Source of the DNA: Nostoc indistinguendum CM1-VF10
Lineage (GTDB): Bacteria; Cyanobacteriota; Cyanobacteriia; Cyanobacteriales; Nostocaceae
Assembly: GCA_019359215.1 (NCBI GenBank)
Contig: JAHHHS010000050.1
Coordinates: 1 to 50,461 of the forward strand
Reading direction: 5' to 3'
Length of the DNA: 50,461 nt
Shown: positions 1-8,427 of the stretch, piece by piece
How positions within the stretch are numbered: position 1 is the stretch's first letter
Layout of the letters: every line of letters begins with the position of its first letter
Position numbers and translations under genes: made by a program
Notes under the pieces: model-generated
What the model was told of the DNA's origin: nothing
Seen by the model: only the letters and a program-made list of their open reading frames with translations
Databases searched by the model: none

Positions 1-169
1 CTTATTACTATCAGGAAATATCTCAAAGCCTTATTTTTTCGTATTGACTAGCTAGTTTGAGATGCTTGCACTTGCGTCTTATAAGCTAGCCGCAGTAAAG
101 CTTTGATAGTTATTGGAGATGTCTAATGGGCATTGCCTAACCCTATGCTGCGCGGATAATTTTTTGCTG
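1..169. other. non-coding edge, nothing recognised
   Basis: AT-rich sequence at the window edge. I see no convincing ORF, RNA gene or repeat here. Confidence 0.4.
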
Positions 170-391
170 TTATTGTGAATCAGGTTTTTGTTTTTCTGGA
201 AACTTACACTTCACCTCAATTTCCAGATTACTTTCAGCAGAGCATTCGGTAATGTAAGGAATGTCGGCTTTCCCACCCAGCTTAATGCCAAATTTAAGTT
301 TTACCTCTTCAATCTCAGCAATATTGAAGTCTTTAAAAGCAATAAGAGCATAGATAGTATAAAAGCGAATCATTTGACGAGCTTGTTGCAT
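170..391 (-). pseudogene. C-terminal remnant of a trypsin-co-occurring domain 1 (CU044_2847-type) protein
   Basis: The 73 codons read EEVKLKFGIKLGGKADIPYI followed by a TECSAESNLEIEVK segment. This closely resembles the C-terminal half of the small cyanobacterial CU044_2847 / trypsin-co-occurring domain 1 family, which usually has about 100-130 residues and sits beside trypsin-like or CHAT-type peptidase genes in conflict loci. The N-terminal half is missing. Going upstream on the minus strand the frame meets a TAG about six codons before the first ATG (407-409), and I found no N-terminal half beyond it. The piece is therefore probably a truncated relic. No partner protease is visible next to it inside the window. 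Family assignment is from memory of the motif; expression is unknown. Confidence 0.55.
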
Positions 392-582
392 CCGAGCGAT
401 CGCACCCTATTCTTCATACCAATTAATACAAATGTTCTATTTTTCTCATTATCAGCCCCACTATCCATGATCAGCAGTATTCTGTAAAATTCATCCCTAA
501 GAATCACATGATCCCCCTTACGTGTGGTGGCAGACAGTCCTAAACTGAGAGTGAGAGTTGAAAGGCAGTCGGGAGAAATTTT

Positions 583-1872
583 GTGAAAAAAGTATTATCA
601 ATCATCCTTGGCGGTGGCGCGGGTACTCGACTTTACCCGCTAACGAAACTACGCGCTAAACCAGCAGTACCAGTAGCAGGGAAGTATCGCTTAATTGATA
701 TCCCTGTCAGTAACTGCATAAATTCCGAAATATTCAAAATCTACGTCCTGACACAATTCAACTCAGCTTCTTTGAATCGTCACATCGCCCGTACCTATAA
801 CTTTACTGGCTTCAATGAGGGGTTTGTGGAAGTACTAGCGGCACAACAAACGCCAGAAAACCCAAACTGGTTCCAAGGTACAGCCGATGCTGTGCGTCAG
901 TATCTGTGGTTAATGGAAGAATGGAATGCAGACGAATATTTGATCCTTTCAGGCGATCACCTCTACCGCATGGATTATCGCCAGTTTATCCAGCGCCATA
1001 GGGAAACGGGCGCTGATATTACTCTTTCAGTTATCCCTATCGATGAGCGCCGCGCCTCAGATTTTGGCTTGATGAAAATTGATGATTCTGGTAGGGTAAT
1101 CGATTTTAGCGAAAAACCTAAAGGCGAAGCATTAATCCAAATGCGCGTTGATACAAGCGTACTGGGATTATCAAAAGAACAAGCCCAGCAACAGCCTTAC
1201 ATCGCCTCAATGGGGATTTATGTCTTTAAAAAAGAGGTTTTGTTCAAGTTGCTCAGAGAAGGTATAGAAAGGACTGATTTCGGTAAAGAAATTATTCCTG
1301 ATGCCTCTAAAGATTACAACGTTCAAGCTTACCTTTTTGATGATTACTGGGAAGATATTGGAACAATTGAGGCATTTTATCATGCCAATTTAGCACTGAC
1401 TCAGCAGCCCCAGCCACCTTTTAGTTTCTATGATGAACAGGCTCCAATTTATACCCGCGCTCGTTACTTGCCTCCGAGTAAACTTTTAGATTGCCAGGTA
1501 ACAGAATCAATTATTGGGGAAGGTTGCATTTTGAAAAATTGTCGCATTCAACATTCAGTTTTGGGAGTGCGATCGCGAATTGAATCTGGCTGCCTCATCG
1601 AAGAATCTTTGCTCATGGGTGCAGATTTTTACCAAGCTTCTGTAGAACGCCAATCCAATGTAGAACAAGGTGACATTCCTGTAGGTATTGGTAGTGACTC
1701 GATTATTCGCCGTGCCATCATCGATAAAAACGCCAGTATCGGTCACGATGTCAAAATTATCAATAAAGATAACGTCCAAGAAGCTGACCGCGAAAGTCAA
1801 GGTTTCTATATCCGCAGTGGCATTACCGTTGTGCTGAAAAATGCTGTCATTCCCGATGGAACAATAATTTAG
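583..1872 (+). CDS. glgC: glucose-1-phosphate adenylyltransferase (ADP-glucose pyrophosphorylase)
   Basis: Makes ADP-glucose and pyrophosphate from ATP and glucose-1-phosphate, the committed step of cytosolic glycogen synthesis. The 429-residue length is that of cyanobacterial GlgC. Residues 10-17 (GGGAGTRL) form the nucleotide-binding signature; PAVPVAGKYRLIDIPVSNC (about 28-45) follows, and EKPKG near 177-181 matches the glucose-phosphate site. The C-terminal third (about 295-429) is a left-handed beta-helix with the family ending SGITVVLKNAVIPDGTII, where 3-phosphoglycerate activation and phosphate inhibition act in cyanobacterial enzymes. The start is a GTG at 583 preceded by a purine-rich site (gggagaa, 571-577). 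A glycogen debranching enzyme lies about 4 kb downstream, so glycogen metabolism is loosely clustered. Looks intact. Confidence 0.97.
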   Translation: MKKVLSIILGGGAGTRLYPLTKLRAKPAVPVAGKYRLIDIPVSNCINSEIFKIYVLTQFNSASLNRHIARTYNFTGFNEGFVEVLAAQQTPENPNWFQGTADAVRQYLWLMEEWNADEYLILSGDHLYRMDYRQFIQRHRETGADITLSVIPIDERRASDFGLMKIDDSGRVIDFSEKPKGEALIQMRVDTSVLGLSKEQAQQQPYIASMGIYVFKKEVLFKLLREGIERTDFGKEIIPDASKDYNVQAYLFDDYWEDIGTIEAFYHANLALTQQPQPPFSFYDEQAPIYTRARYLPPSKLLDCQVTESIIGEGCILKNCRIQHSVLGVRSRIESGCLIEESLLMGADFYQASVERQSNVEQGDIPVGIGSDSIIRRAIIDKNASIGHDVKIINKDNVQEADRESQGFYIRSGITVVLKNAVIPDGTII

Positions 1873-1945
1873 TCATTAGTCATTGGTCATTGGTCATTAG
1901 TTATTCAGAAATGACTAATGACAAACCACTAAGGACAAAGGACAA
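1873..1945. repeat. Nostoc-type short heptad repeats (GTCATTAG / GGACAAAT types)
   Basis: The gap between glgC and the kinase is made almost wholly of degenerate copies of gtcattag/gtcattgg, then their inverted form (aatgactaatgac), then ggacaaa(t/g)gac units. The same words recur at 43919-43977. Such short tandemly repeated repetitive sequences are typical of heterocystous cyanobacteria. The inverted halves could fold into a hairpin. Confidence 0.8.
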
Positions 1946-2455
1946 ATGACTAAACTTATTTTGCTGATTGGCCTTCCAGCTAGCGGTAAGTCAACTTTGG
2001 CAAAACAATTACTTACAGAATGCCTCCAGATGCCGCTGATTTCTACGGATGGCATCCGGGGGCAACTGTTCGGTTCCCAAGCCATTCAGGGGCCGTGGCT
2101 GGTGATTTGGCGGGAAGTAGGACGGCAATTTCAGCAAGCTATTTCTACAGAAAATACAGCTATTTTCGATGCCACTAATGCCCAGCGCCGCAATCGTCGT
2201 CAAGTCATTGCTTTAGCCCATGACTCAGGTTTTACCCACATTACGGGAATTTGGGTGGATACGCCAGTTTGGCTGTGTTTAGCACGGAATAAAAGGCGAT
2301 CGCGCCAAGTTCCTGAAGAAATTATCTTGCGAATGCACCGTCAACTTCGAGATGCTCCCCCAAGCCTGGAAGAGGGATTAGACAGGCTAATCCGCTTATC
2401 AGAAAAATCAGAGTACGGAAATTGCGATCGCTTGTTGAGCGAGAACCACACTTGA
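1946..2455 (+). CDS. P-loop ATPase/kinase, AAA_33-type (zeta-toxin-like fold)
   Basis: A 169-residue small P-loop protein. Residues 9-17 (GLPASGKST) are a clean Walker A. STDGIRGQLFG follows and resembles the substrate-binding loop of polynucleotide-kinase-like and gluconate-kinase-like proteins; IFDATN and RRNRRQVIALA (about 70-90) are characteristic of the AAA_33 (PF13671) family. Predicted to phosphorylate a small molecule or a nucleic-acid end in the cytoplasm; the substrate cannot be told from sequence. It starts at an ATG that overlaps the repeat-derived words 'gacaaatgac', so its leader was shaped by the repeat. About 120 bp separate it from the following chaperone gene. Confidence 0.75.
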   Translation: MTKLILLIGLPASGKSTLAKQLLTECLQMPLISTDGIRGQLFGSQAIQGPWLVIWREVGRQFQQAISTENTAIFDATNAQRRNRRQVIALAHDSGFTHITGIWVDTPVWLCLARNKRRSRQVPEEIILRMHRQLRDAPPSLEEGLDRLIRLSEKSEYGNCDRLLSENHT

Positions 2456-2574
2456 TTTTCTATATTCTTTGTTAATTTAAAATCAGATTCTTTTGCTTGG
2501 CACTATACCTAGCAAATTAAACGTCTCTCATCTTAAAAAAAAACATAACAGGAATTTCTATAGGAGGCTGGTAG

Positions 2575-3609
2575 ATGGCTGCAACCGACTTCAAAGACTA
2601 TTACGCAATTTTGGGAGTTAGTAAGACTGCCACTCCAGAGGAGATTAAGCAAGCCTTTCGTAAACTAGCCCGCAAATATCACCCTGATGTCAACCCAAAT
2701 AACAAACAGGCAGAAGCACGCTTCAAAGAAGTTAGCGAAGCCTACGAGGTTGTGTCAGACCCAGATAAGCGTAAAAAATACGACCAATTTGGTCAATATT
2801 GGAAACAAGCTGGTGAAGGTTTCCCATCTGGCGGCGTTGGTGCTGATATGGGTGGCTTTGACTTCAGTCAATACGGCAATTTTGATGAGTTCATCAATGA
2901 GTTGCTAGGACGCTTTGGTGGTGCTACCCCTCGCGGTGGGCGACAAAGTTACTCACAGCAAAATAATTACTCAAATTACTCACAAAATTACTCTTACCGT
3001 ACTTCTACAAATACGTCGAGTGGTTTTAACGGCTTTAACGATTATGGGTTTGGTGATGCAAGCACGGGTACTTCCCAGGATAGTGAAGCTGCAATTACTC
3101 TAACTTTTGCCGAAGCATTTAACGGCGTGCAAAAGCGCTTCAGTTTAGGTAACGAAACAATTGATGTTCGTATCCCATCGGGGGCTAAACCTGGTACCCG
3201 CCTGCGCGTGCGGGGTAAAGGTCAAATCAACCCGATGACTCAACAACGAGGGGATTTATATTTAAAAGTCGAACTTCAGCCGCACTCGTTCTTTCAAATG
3301 GAAGGCGATAACTTGGTGTGCGAAGTGCCAATCACGCCAGATGAAGCTACCCTGGGAGCGTCTATTGATGTACCCACACCTGATGGTTCAGTTAATGTCA
3401 AGCTACCAGCAGGCGTGCGTTCTGGTCAATCGCTGCGTTTACGTGGCAAAGGTTGGCCTCTCGCCAAGGGTGGACGTGGCGATCAGTTGGTGAAGGTGGC
3501 GATCGCACCACCGAAAGACCTCAGCCAACAAGAGCGGGAATATTATGAAAAAATCCGGGCTATACGTACTTATAATCCCCGCAGTCATTTGCAGCAAGTC
3601 AAGCTGTGA
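2575..3609 (+). CDS. DnaJ/CbpA-type Hsp40 co-chaperone without zinc fingers
   Basis: Type II J-protein of 344 residues. The J domain occupies residues about 7-70 with HPD at 36-38, which stimulates DnaK ATP hydrolysis. A Gly/Phe-rich stretch (about 80-115) and an unusual Asn/Ser/Tyr/Gln-rich linker (about 120-165) follow, then two substrate-binding beta domains (about 170-335). There are no CxxCxGxG repeats, so this is a CbpA/DnaJ2-like protein and not classical DnaJ. It has a strong ribosome-binding site (aggagg, 2562-2567). I saw no CIRCE element upstream. It ends in front of a near-palindrome that can act as terminator. Looks intact. Confidence 0.9.
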   Translation: MAATDFKDYYAILGVSKTATPEEIKQAFRKLARKYHPDVNPNNKQAEARFKEVSEAYEVVSDPDKRKKYDQFGQYWKQAGEGFPSGGVGADMGGFDFSQYGNFDEFINELLGRFGGATPRGGRQSYSQQNNYSNYSQNYSYRTSTNTSSGFNGFNDYGFGDASTGTSQDSEAAITLTFAEAFNGVQKRFSLGNETIDVRIPSGAKPGTRLRVRGKGQINPMTQQRGDLYLKVELQPHSFFQMEGDNLVCEVPITPDEATLGASIDVPTPDGSVNVKLPAGVRSGQSLRLRGKGWPLAKGGRGDQLVKVAIAPPKDLSQQEREYYEKIRAIRTYNPRSHLQQVKL

Positions 3610-3620
3610 AAATTTCAGAT

Positions 3621-3650
3621 TGTAGAGACGGTAAATTTACCGTCTTTACA
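3621..3650. repeat. 30-bp near-perfect palindrome after the dnaJ-like gene; possible terminator
   Basis: The sequence reads TGTAGAGACGG-TAAATTTA-CCGTCTTTACA with a single mismatch between the two arms. 'GAGACG...CGTCTCTACA' palindromes are recurrent dispersed repeats in Nostoc genomes. It lies between two convergent genes, so it may terminate transcription from both sides. Confidence 0.6.
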
Positions 3651-3651
3651 T

Positions 3652-4319
3652 TTAAGTATGAATTTGCTGCGTATTTCTCGCTACTATCATGGACTTAAAC
3701 GCTTCCATTGCTTCTGGTGTAGCCTCGGTAGCTTGCCATGTTGCCCGTGCAGCTAATTGGTCGTTCCAAGCATTCACTTTTGGATAATCACTTAAGGAAA
3801 TGCCCACTTCCGGCAACCAGATTACTACAGTTCCAGCCACTACATCAGCGAGAGTTAGGTTTTGACTACCAAAGTAAGGGCGATCGTCAAGTAAATTCTC
3901 AAAAACCTTCAGCACTATTGAAATTTTCTGTTTCGCCTGCTCGATTTTTTCTGGTTCTTCCTCAGGTAAGCCTAATATTTGAGGTAAAAACGTAGTGGTT
4001 GCTGGCAAAAGCTCATTCACAGTTACCAGTTGTACCATGCGTGCGATCGCTAAATCCTTGGCATCTTTAGGCACATCGCAGGTGTGGGATATTTTGCCTC
4101 TAAATAGTCCAGAATTGCCAAAGATTCTACTACACTAAAACCGTCATCCACCAAAGCCGGAATGTGATGGAACGGACTAATTGCCAAAAACTCTGGCTTA
4201 AACTGCTCCCCATCCAGTTTTATTTCTACTAATTCAAAGTCAAGTCCTTTTTCCAGCAGAGTAATCCAAACGCGGCGAGAGTTGGGAGAAATCGGTGAGT
4301 GATAAAGGGTCAGCACCAT
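3652..4319 (-). pseudogene. glutathione S-transferase, disrupted by a 1-nt deletion
   Basis: Two overlapping frames together make one normal GST of about 220 residues. The first 84 or so codons (4319 down to about 4078) form the thioredoxin-like glutathione-binding domain: LYHSPISPNSRRVWITLLEK, then FHHIPALVDDGFSVVESLAI, the usual cis-Pro and E-S pair. The second frame (4074 down to 3652) is the all-helical domain, starting PKDAKDLAIARMVQL. At about 4076-4082 the reading ...PAM-C-LKMPRI-stop would continue ...PAM-LPKDAKD if one T were restored (ATGTGCC versus ATGTTGCC). This is a single-base frameshift, either real or a sequencing error. Everything else in the coding sequence looks functional. 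Confidence 0.85.
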
Positions 4320-4373
4320 AAAACCTCACAGTTTTATCAGTAGGGTGAGCATTGCCAATTTTACACCTTAGAC

Positions 4374-4910
4374 TCAATTGAATTGTTTTAACAAAGTCTC
4401 AACACTAGCATTGTGATCCAAAAAAGAAAATAAATGCCAGTAGCCAAGTTTTCCTTCTTTATCTAATATGAACTGGGCTGGTAAAGGCGCTCCCAGTGCT
4501 TGCCCTACTTGATAGGTACGAAACACTCTACAACTGGGATCACTTAACAACGGCATTTTTAAGCCTAAATTTTTCACAACTATTTGACTCTGCCGTTCAT
4601 CGGTACTAGTAATTATTAAAACTTCTATGCCACGATTTTGAAATTTCTCGTAGTTCTCATTTAAAGCTTTGATGTGAGGAAAACAAGAAGGACAATATTG
4701 TTTTTCAGTAAAGATGCGAGTAAAGGCGAGTAACACTGGTTGCTTACCTTTATAATCAGACAATTTTACTAATGTTCCGTTGGTGATATCTGGCAGTTGA
4801 AAATCTGGCGTTCCTACTCCCAACCTAAGTTTATTTGTCGCTGGAACTGGTAAAAAATTGCGGAAGAATCGCTCATTTAATAAGCCATTAAAATCAGTTG
4901 AAGTCAGCAT
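4374..4910 (-). CDS. peroxiredoxin-like / AhpC-TSA family thioredoxin-fold protein
   Basis: A 178-residue protein with a redoxin fold. The segment GVGTPDFQLPDITNGTLVKL (31-50) is the typical entry to AhpC/TSA domains, and C73 and C76 in CPSC give a thioredoxin/TlpA-like CxxC pair where classical peroxiredoxins carry PxxxTxxC. PLPAQFILDKEGKLGYWH near the C-terminus is the cis-Pro region. Expected to be a cytosolic thiol reductase or peroxidase. No signal peptide. It is co-directional with the 2-Cys peroxiredoxin upstream but separated by a hairpin with a T tract, so it is probably its own unit. Exact substrate unknown. Confidence 0.75.
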   Translation of the reverse strand: MLTSTDFNGLLNERFFRNFLPVPATNKLRLGVGTPDFQLPDITNGTLVKLSDYKGKQPVLLAFTRIFTEKQYCPSCFPHIKALNENYEKFQNRGIEVLIITSTDERQSQIVVKNLGLKMPLLSDPSCRVFRTYQVGQALGAPLPAQFILDKEGKLGYWHLFSFLDHNASVETLLKQFN

Positions 4911-4942
4911 ATTTTTATCCTTAATTATTTAAATACTATTTT

Positions 4943-5012
4943 ATAAAAAAAACCACAGATAGATACCGAGGTTGACACTGTTTAATGTGTATCTCTGTTT
5001 ATCTGTGGTTTT
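4943..5012 (-). terminator. intrinsic terminator after the 2-Cys peroxiredoxin gene
   Basis: Inverted repeat AAAACCACAGATA (4949-4961) with TATCTGTGGTTTT (5000-5012). Read on the minus strand, the hairpin is followed by a run of eight T, as in a Rho-independent terminator. The 'accacagata' words are also a common Nostoc repeat. Confidence 0.6.
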
Positions 5013-5069
5013 CATTGATTTTGCTCTTAACTCCAATAGCCTGAATTAGAGTTGTTTAGCAAACGTAGT

Positions 5070-5681
5070 CTAGACAGCAGAGAAGTAAACTTTAGACTTC
5101 ACTGGGTCAGGATTCATTGTTTTGTCACCAGGTTGCCAACCCGCTGGGCAAACTTCGTCGGGGTGAGACTGAACATACTGAATTGCTTGTAATGTCCGCA
5201 GGGTTTCATCAACGCTGCGACCAAAAGCTAGGTTGTTGATGGTAGCGTGCTGTATAATACCATCTTTATCGATGAGGAACAGACCACGCAAAGCAATGCC
5301 TGCTGCTGGGTCAAGAACGTTGTAAGCGGCGCTAATCTCTTTTTTGATATCGGAGACTAAAGGATAATTCAGGTCGCCGACGCCACCAGACTTACGATCT
5401 GTTTGAATCCAAGCGAGGTGAGAAAATTCACTATCAACAGAAACCCCAAGGACTTCTGTATTGATTTTCTTGAATTCTTCGTAGCGATCGCTAAATGCTG
5501 TAATTTCAGTGGGGCAAACAAAGGTAAAGTCTAGTGGGTAGAAAAACAGGACGACATACTTACCGCGATAATCGGAAAGTTTGATTGTTTTAAATTCCTG
5601 ATCTACCACAGCCGTTGCTGTGAAATCGGGAGCTTGTTGACCAACGCGGAGGCTTCCTTCGGTTCCGTAAGTAAGGGACAT
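5070..5681 (-). CDS. typical 2-Cys peroxiredoxin
   Basis: Reduces hydrogen peroxide and organic hydroperoxides using thioredoxin; an abundant cytosolic antioxidant in cyanobacteria. The 203-residue length is standard. The peroxidatic cysteine is C56 in DFTFVCPTE, and the resolving cysteine is C178 in EVCPAGW. GGVGDLNYPLVSD (about 108-120) carries the conserved GG-LG-type loop region, and the C-terminal tail with VYFSAV resembles the YF motif that makes eukaryotic-type 2-Cys Prx sensitive to over-oxidation. It is transcribed away from the debranching enzyme; the 131-bp spacer holds both promoters. The start ATG at 5679-5681 lies behind aggaga (minus strand). Confidence 0.95.
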   Translation of the reverse strand: MSLTYGTEGSLRVGQQAPDFTATAVVDQEFKTIKLSDYRGKYVVLFFYPLDFTFVCPTEITAFSDRYEEFKKINTEVLGVSVDSEFSHLAWIQTDRKSGGVGDLNYPLVSDIKKEISAAYNVLDPAAGIALRGLFLIDKDGIIQHATINNLAFGRSVDETLRTLQAIQYVQSHPDEVCPAGWQPGDKTMNPDPVKSKVYFSAV

Positions 5682-5812
5682 TAACCTAATTCTCCTTTAT
5701 CGGTTTAGTAGCGTTGGAATTTGGGTCAAGTAAAACTCACCCATCCACGCTCTCACAGTTTGATTACGATCTGTTACGACTATATCATACTCATAACGAT
5801 TTTGAGTAGCAA

Positions 5813-8119
5813 ATGCTTGATTTAGATACAAGAGAATGGTTGCTTACCAATGGCTTAGGAAGTTTCGCCAGTGGTACGGTTTCTGATGTCCGCACCCGCA
5901 TTTATCACGGTTGGCTGTTTGCCGCGACAAACCCTCCTTCTGAGCGCACTCTGCTGTTTTCGCACCTAGAAGCTAGCTTGGAAGTATTAGGAAGCGTTGT
6001 AGCGCTAGGGACAAATTTTTGGGGTAACGGTCAGATTGAGCCGACAGGGTACGAACTGCTACGCTGTTTTGATATTAATCCAGTTCCAAAATGGATTTGG
6101 GGTCAAGATAACTGGCAGTTAACTAGACAGTTAGTGATGCCCTATGGGTTAGTAGGGGGCAGGCAGCAGGGAGCAGGGAGCAGGGGGCAGGGAGCATGGG
6201 GCGGCGAGCAAGGGGAAAATTCCTCTCCTCTGCACCCTTCCCCATACCCAATGCCCAATCCCCAATGCCCAATCCCCAATGCCCCTGCCGAATTTTGCCA
6301 TCGAATTTTGATCCAATATCGCTATAACGGAAGTGATACAGCGATTTTACGGCTGCGACTGCTGATAGCAGAACGTAACTTTCACCACCAGCAAACTGCT
6401 AGTCCAGGATTACAGTTCTCAGAATTGCTTGGGCAACAGCAAGTCTGTCTGCAAGCAAAAAATGCTGGGCATTTCGGTATACCTTGGCACTTGCGCTGGA
6501 CACAAGGAAAATATCGAACAGATGCAGTTTGGTATTGGAATTATGGATTGCCTGAGGAGACAAAACGGGGATTAGGCGACAAGGAAGACCTCTACAGTCC
6601 TGGTTACTTGATAGTCACACTGCAACCAGGAGATGTGGTGACTCTAGAAGCACGAGTAGGTTTTCCCGACTCGATGGCAGGTATTCTCACCTCTGAAACC
6701 TTTGCAGAAGCCGTAGAGGCAGAACAAGAAAGGCTCTCCCAGATTTTTAGATGGAGTCAAGGAGGGAGAGGAGCAGGGGAGACAGGGGGAGTGGAAGCAA
6801 CTAATGCCCAATGCCCAATGCTCAATACTTCTCTACTAGATGCTCCGCCAACGGCTTCTCTACGAGACGCGAACAGCGTGTCGCAGACAGATGCTACGCG
6901 TAGCTTGCTTCTCCGTAAGAGTACGCTTAGTACAAGTGCCCCATACCCAATGCCCAATGCCCAATCTACAATCTGGCAACAGCTACTCAAAGCAAGCGAT
7001 CAGTTTATCGTCTATCGAGCCTCAATTGCTGGTCCTACAGTCATTGCTGGTTATCACTGGTTTAATGACTGGGGGCGCAATACATTAATCGCTTTACCGG
7101 GGTTAGCACTTGTTCCACGACGCTTTGACGTGGCGAAAGGAGTATTGCGGACTTTCGGGCACTATTGCCACCACGGTTTGATTCCTAATACATTTCCTGA
7201 TGCCAATGGCGAACCAATTTATAACAGTATTGATGCGGCGTTGTGGTGGATTGAAACTTTAGGGCTTTATTTAGAAGCTACCCAAGACTGGGAGTTTTTG
7301 GCAGAGCAATTCCCCGTAGTACAGCAAATCTACAAAGCATTTGTTGGTAGTACACATTTCAATATCCAAATCGATGCTACCGATGGGTTAGTTAGTTGGG
7401 ATGGTCGTGATCTAGCTCTTACCTGGATGGATGTGGTAATTGGGGCACACCCTGTCACTCCCCGGTACGGTAAGCCAGTGGAAATCAATGCGCTGTGGTA
7501 TTCAGCTTTATGTTGGCTGAGTCAGTGGGCAGAACGATTGAGCCAGCTTGAGTTTGGTGAGCCAGTGCGTCTCACTAAGCAAGCACAGCGCTATGCTCAA
7601 CAAGCACAACACGTTAAAACCTCGCTGCAAAAGTTCTGGAATCCTCAGCTAGGTTATCTGTACGATAGTATTGAGCCGGATGATCGTCGGAATTTTCAAA
7701 TTCGCCCCAATGCCGTTTTGGCCCTGTCACTACACCATTGTGCCTTTTCTTCACAACAAGGGTGTCAAGTACTAGATTTGGCAACTGTCAGCTTGCTCAC
7801 GCCCTATGGTCTTCGCAGCCTTGATCCAGGAGATCCCGAATACAGAGGAAGATATGAGGGTAACCAAGAGCAACGCGATCGCGCCTATCATCAAGGCACT
7901 GTTTGGGCTTGGCTAATTGGGCCATATATTCGGGCTTGGCAACGTTTTTATCCAGAGCGATCGCTGCCTTTTGATTGGCAACCTCTGCTAGATCACTTCC
8001 TATTTGACGCTTGTCTTGGTTCTATTTCTGAGATTTTTGATGGCGATGCACCTCACAAGCCCAGAGGAGCGATCGCTCAAGCTTGGTCAGTTGCTGAAGT
8101 AATCCGCCATATGAAATAG
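5813..8119 (+). CDS. glycogen debranching enzyme (amylo-alpha-1,6-glucosidase type) with in-frame repeat insertions
   Basis: A 768-residue protein of the archaeal/bacterial GDE family. The N-terminal domain (about 5-310) starts REWLLTNGLGSFASGTVSD. The catalytic (alpha/alpha)6 barrel (about 390-765) contains WGRNTLIALPGLAL, FPDANGEPIYNSIDAALWW, DGRDLALTWMDVVIGAHPVT and PRYGKPVEINALWY, which carry the conserved acidic residues. It hydrolyses alpha-1,6 branches of glycogen; glgC upstream fits a storage role. The oddity is two low-complexity blocks at residues about 114-157 and 316-385. They are translated intergenic repeats (peptides such as PYPMPNPQCPIPN, GAGSRGQGAWGG) absent from the family as I know it. 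The reading frame is kept, and both blocks sit at a loop or domain linker, so the enzyme may still work. Confidence 0.9.
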   Translation: MLDLDTREWLLTNGLGSFASGTVSDVRTRIYHGWLFAATNPPSERTLLFSHLEASLEVLGSVVALGTNFWGNGQIEPTGYELLRCFDINPVPKWIWGQDNWQLTRQLVMPYGLVGGRQQGAGSRGQGAWGGEQGENSSPLHPSPYPMPNPQCPIPNAPAEFCHRILIQYRYNGSDTAILRLRLLIAERNFHHQQTASPGLQFSELLGQQQVCLQAKNAGHFGIPWHLRWTQGKYRTDAVWYWNYGLPEETKRGLGDKEDLYSPGYLIVTLQPGDVVTLEARVGFPDSMAGILTSETFAEAVEAEQERLSQIFRWSQGGRGAGETGGVEATNAQCPMLNTSLLDAPPTASLRDANSVSQTDATRSLLLRKSTLSTSAPYPMPNAQSTIWQQLLKASDQFIVYRASIAGPTVIAGYHWFNDWGRNTLIALPGLALVPRRFDVAKGVLRTFGHYCHHGLIPNTFPDANGEPIYNSIDAALWWIETLGLYLEATQDWEFLAEQFPVVQQIYKAFVGSTHFNIQIDATDGLVSWDGRDLALTWMDVVIGAHPVTPRYGKPVEINALWYSALCWLSQWAERLSQLEFGEPVRLTKQAQRYAQQAQHVKTSLQKFWNPQLGYLYDSIEPDDRRNFQIRPNAVLALSLHHCAFSSQQGCQVLDLATVSLLTPYGLRSLDPGDPEYRGRYEGNQEQRDRAYHQGTVWAWLIGPYIRAWQRFYPERSLPFDWQPLLDHFLFDACLGSISEIFDGDAPHKPRGAIAQAWSVAEVIRHMK
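6152..6286 (+). repeat. repeat block 1 inserted in the debranching-enzyme gene
   Basis: Purine-rich cagggagcagg units run into a pyrimidine-rich stretch and then ccaatgcccaat heptads. The same composite occurs in the intergenic region at 12283-12395. Here it is about 135 bp and keeps the frame, adding about 44 residues between ...MPYGLV and EFCHRILIQYRYNG. Confidence 0.8.
6758..6969 (+). repeat. repeat block 2 (nested) inserted in the debranching-enzyme gene
   Basis: About 210 bp, in frame. It starts with the gggagaggagcaggg / aatgcccaatgc composite. The middle (about 6836-6936) is a different inverted-repeat-rich element with gcttctctacgagacgcg and gctacgcgtagc. It ends with cccaatgcccaatgccc heptads. 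It encodes about 70 residues exactly at the link between the N-terminal and catalytic domains. One repeat seems to have landed inside another. Confidence 0.75.
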
Positions 8120-8188
8120 TGCTGAGTTTTGAGTCGTGAGTATTAGAGATCCCTATAGATCAATACTCGCTACTTATAACTTTTAAAG

Positions 8189-8262
8189 TGGCTCAGGTTG
8201 GAATTGAACCAACGACCTCAGGCTTATGAGTCCCGCGCTCTAACCAACTGAGCTACTGAGCC
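8189..8262 (-). tRNA. tRNA-Met (anticodon CAU), elongator type
   Basis: Cloverleaf on the minus strand: acceptor GGCTCAG/CTGAGCC with discriminator A, D arm GCTC...GAGC, anticodon loop CTCATAA (CAT at 8226-8228 in complement), variable loop AGGTC and T arm GTTGG-TTCAATT-CCAAC. The 3' CCA is not encoded, as usual in cyanobacteria. The first acceptor pair is G-C, unlike initiator tRNA, so an elongator is likely; a CAU-anticodon tRNA-Ile cannot be strictly excluded by eye. Confidence 0.93.
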
Positions 8263-8365
8263 AAATATATTCAAATTATAAACTATTATAGCATACAAAT
8301 TTGCTCAATACTAGGATTTTTGCAATTTTATTACAGCTTTTATCCCTTTTAAGGTCATAAAAGGC

Positions 8366-8388
8366 AAAAGAGGGAGTTTACCTCCCTC
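8366..8388 (-). terminator. intrinsic terminator of the M23 peptidase gene
   Basis: Minus-strand GAGGGAG-GTAAA-CTCCCTC followed directly by TTTT, about 40 bp after the stop codon. Perfect 7-bp stem with a 5-nt loop. Confidence 0.8.
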
Positions 8389-8427
8389 AATTAACAAGGC
8401 AATAACTTAGTTACAGACAGCTAGGAA

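Noticed and set aside
188..487. 99-residue plus-strand ORF near the left edge
   Set aside because: It covers the complement of the CU044_2847-like relic and has no recognisable motif.
2456..2574. CIRCE heat-shock operator before the DnaJ-like gene
   Set aside because: No TTAGCACTC-N9-GAGTGCTAA arrangement is present.
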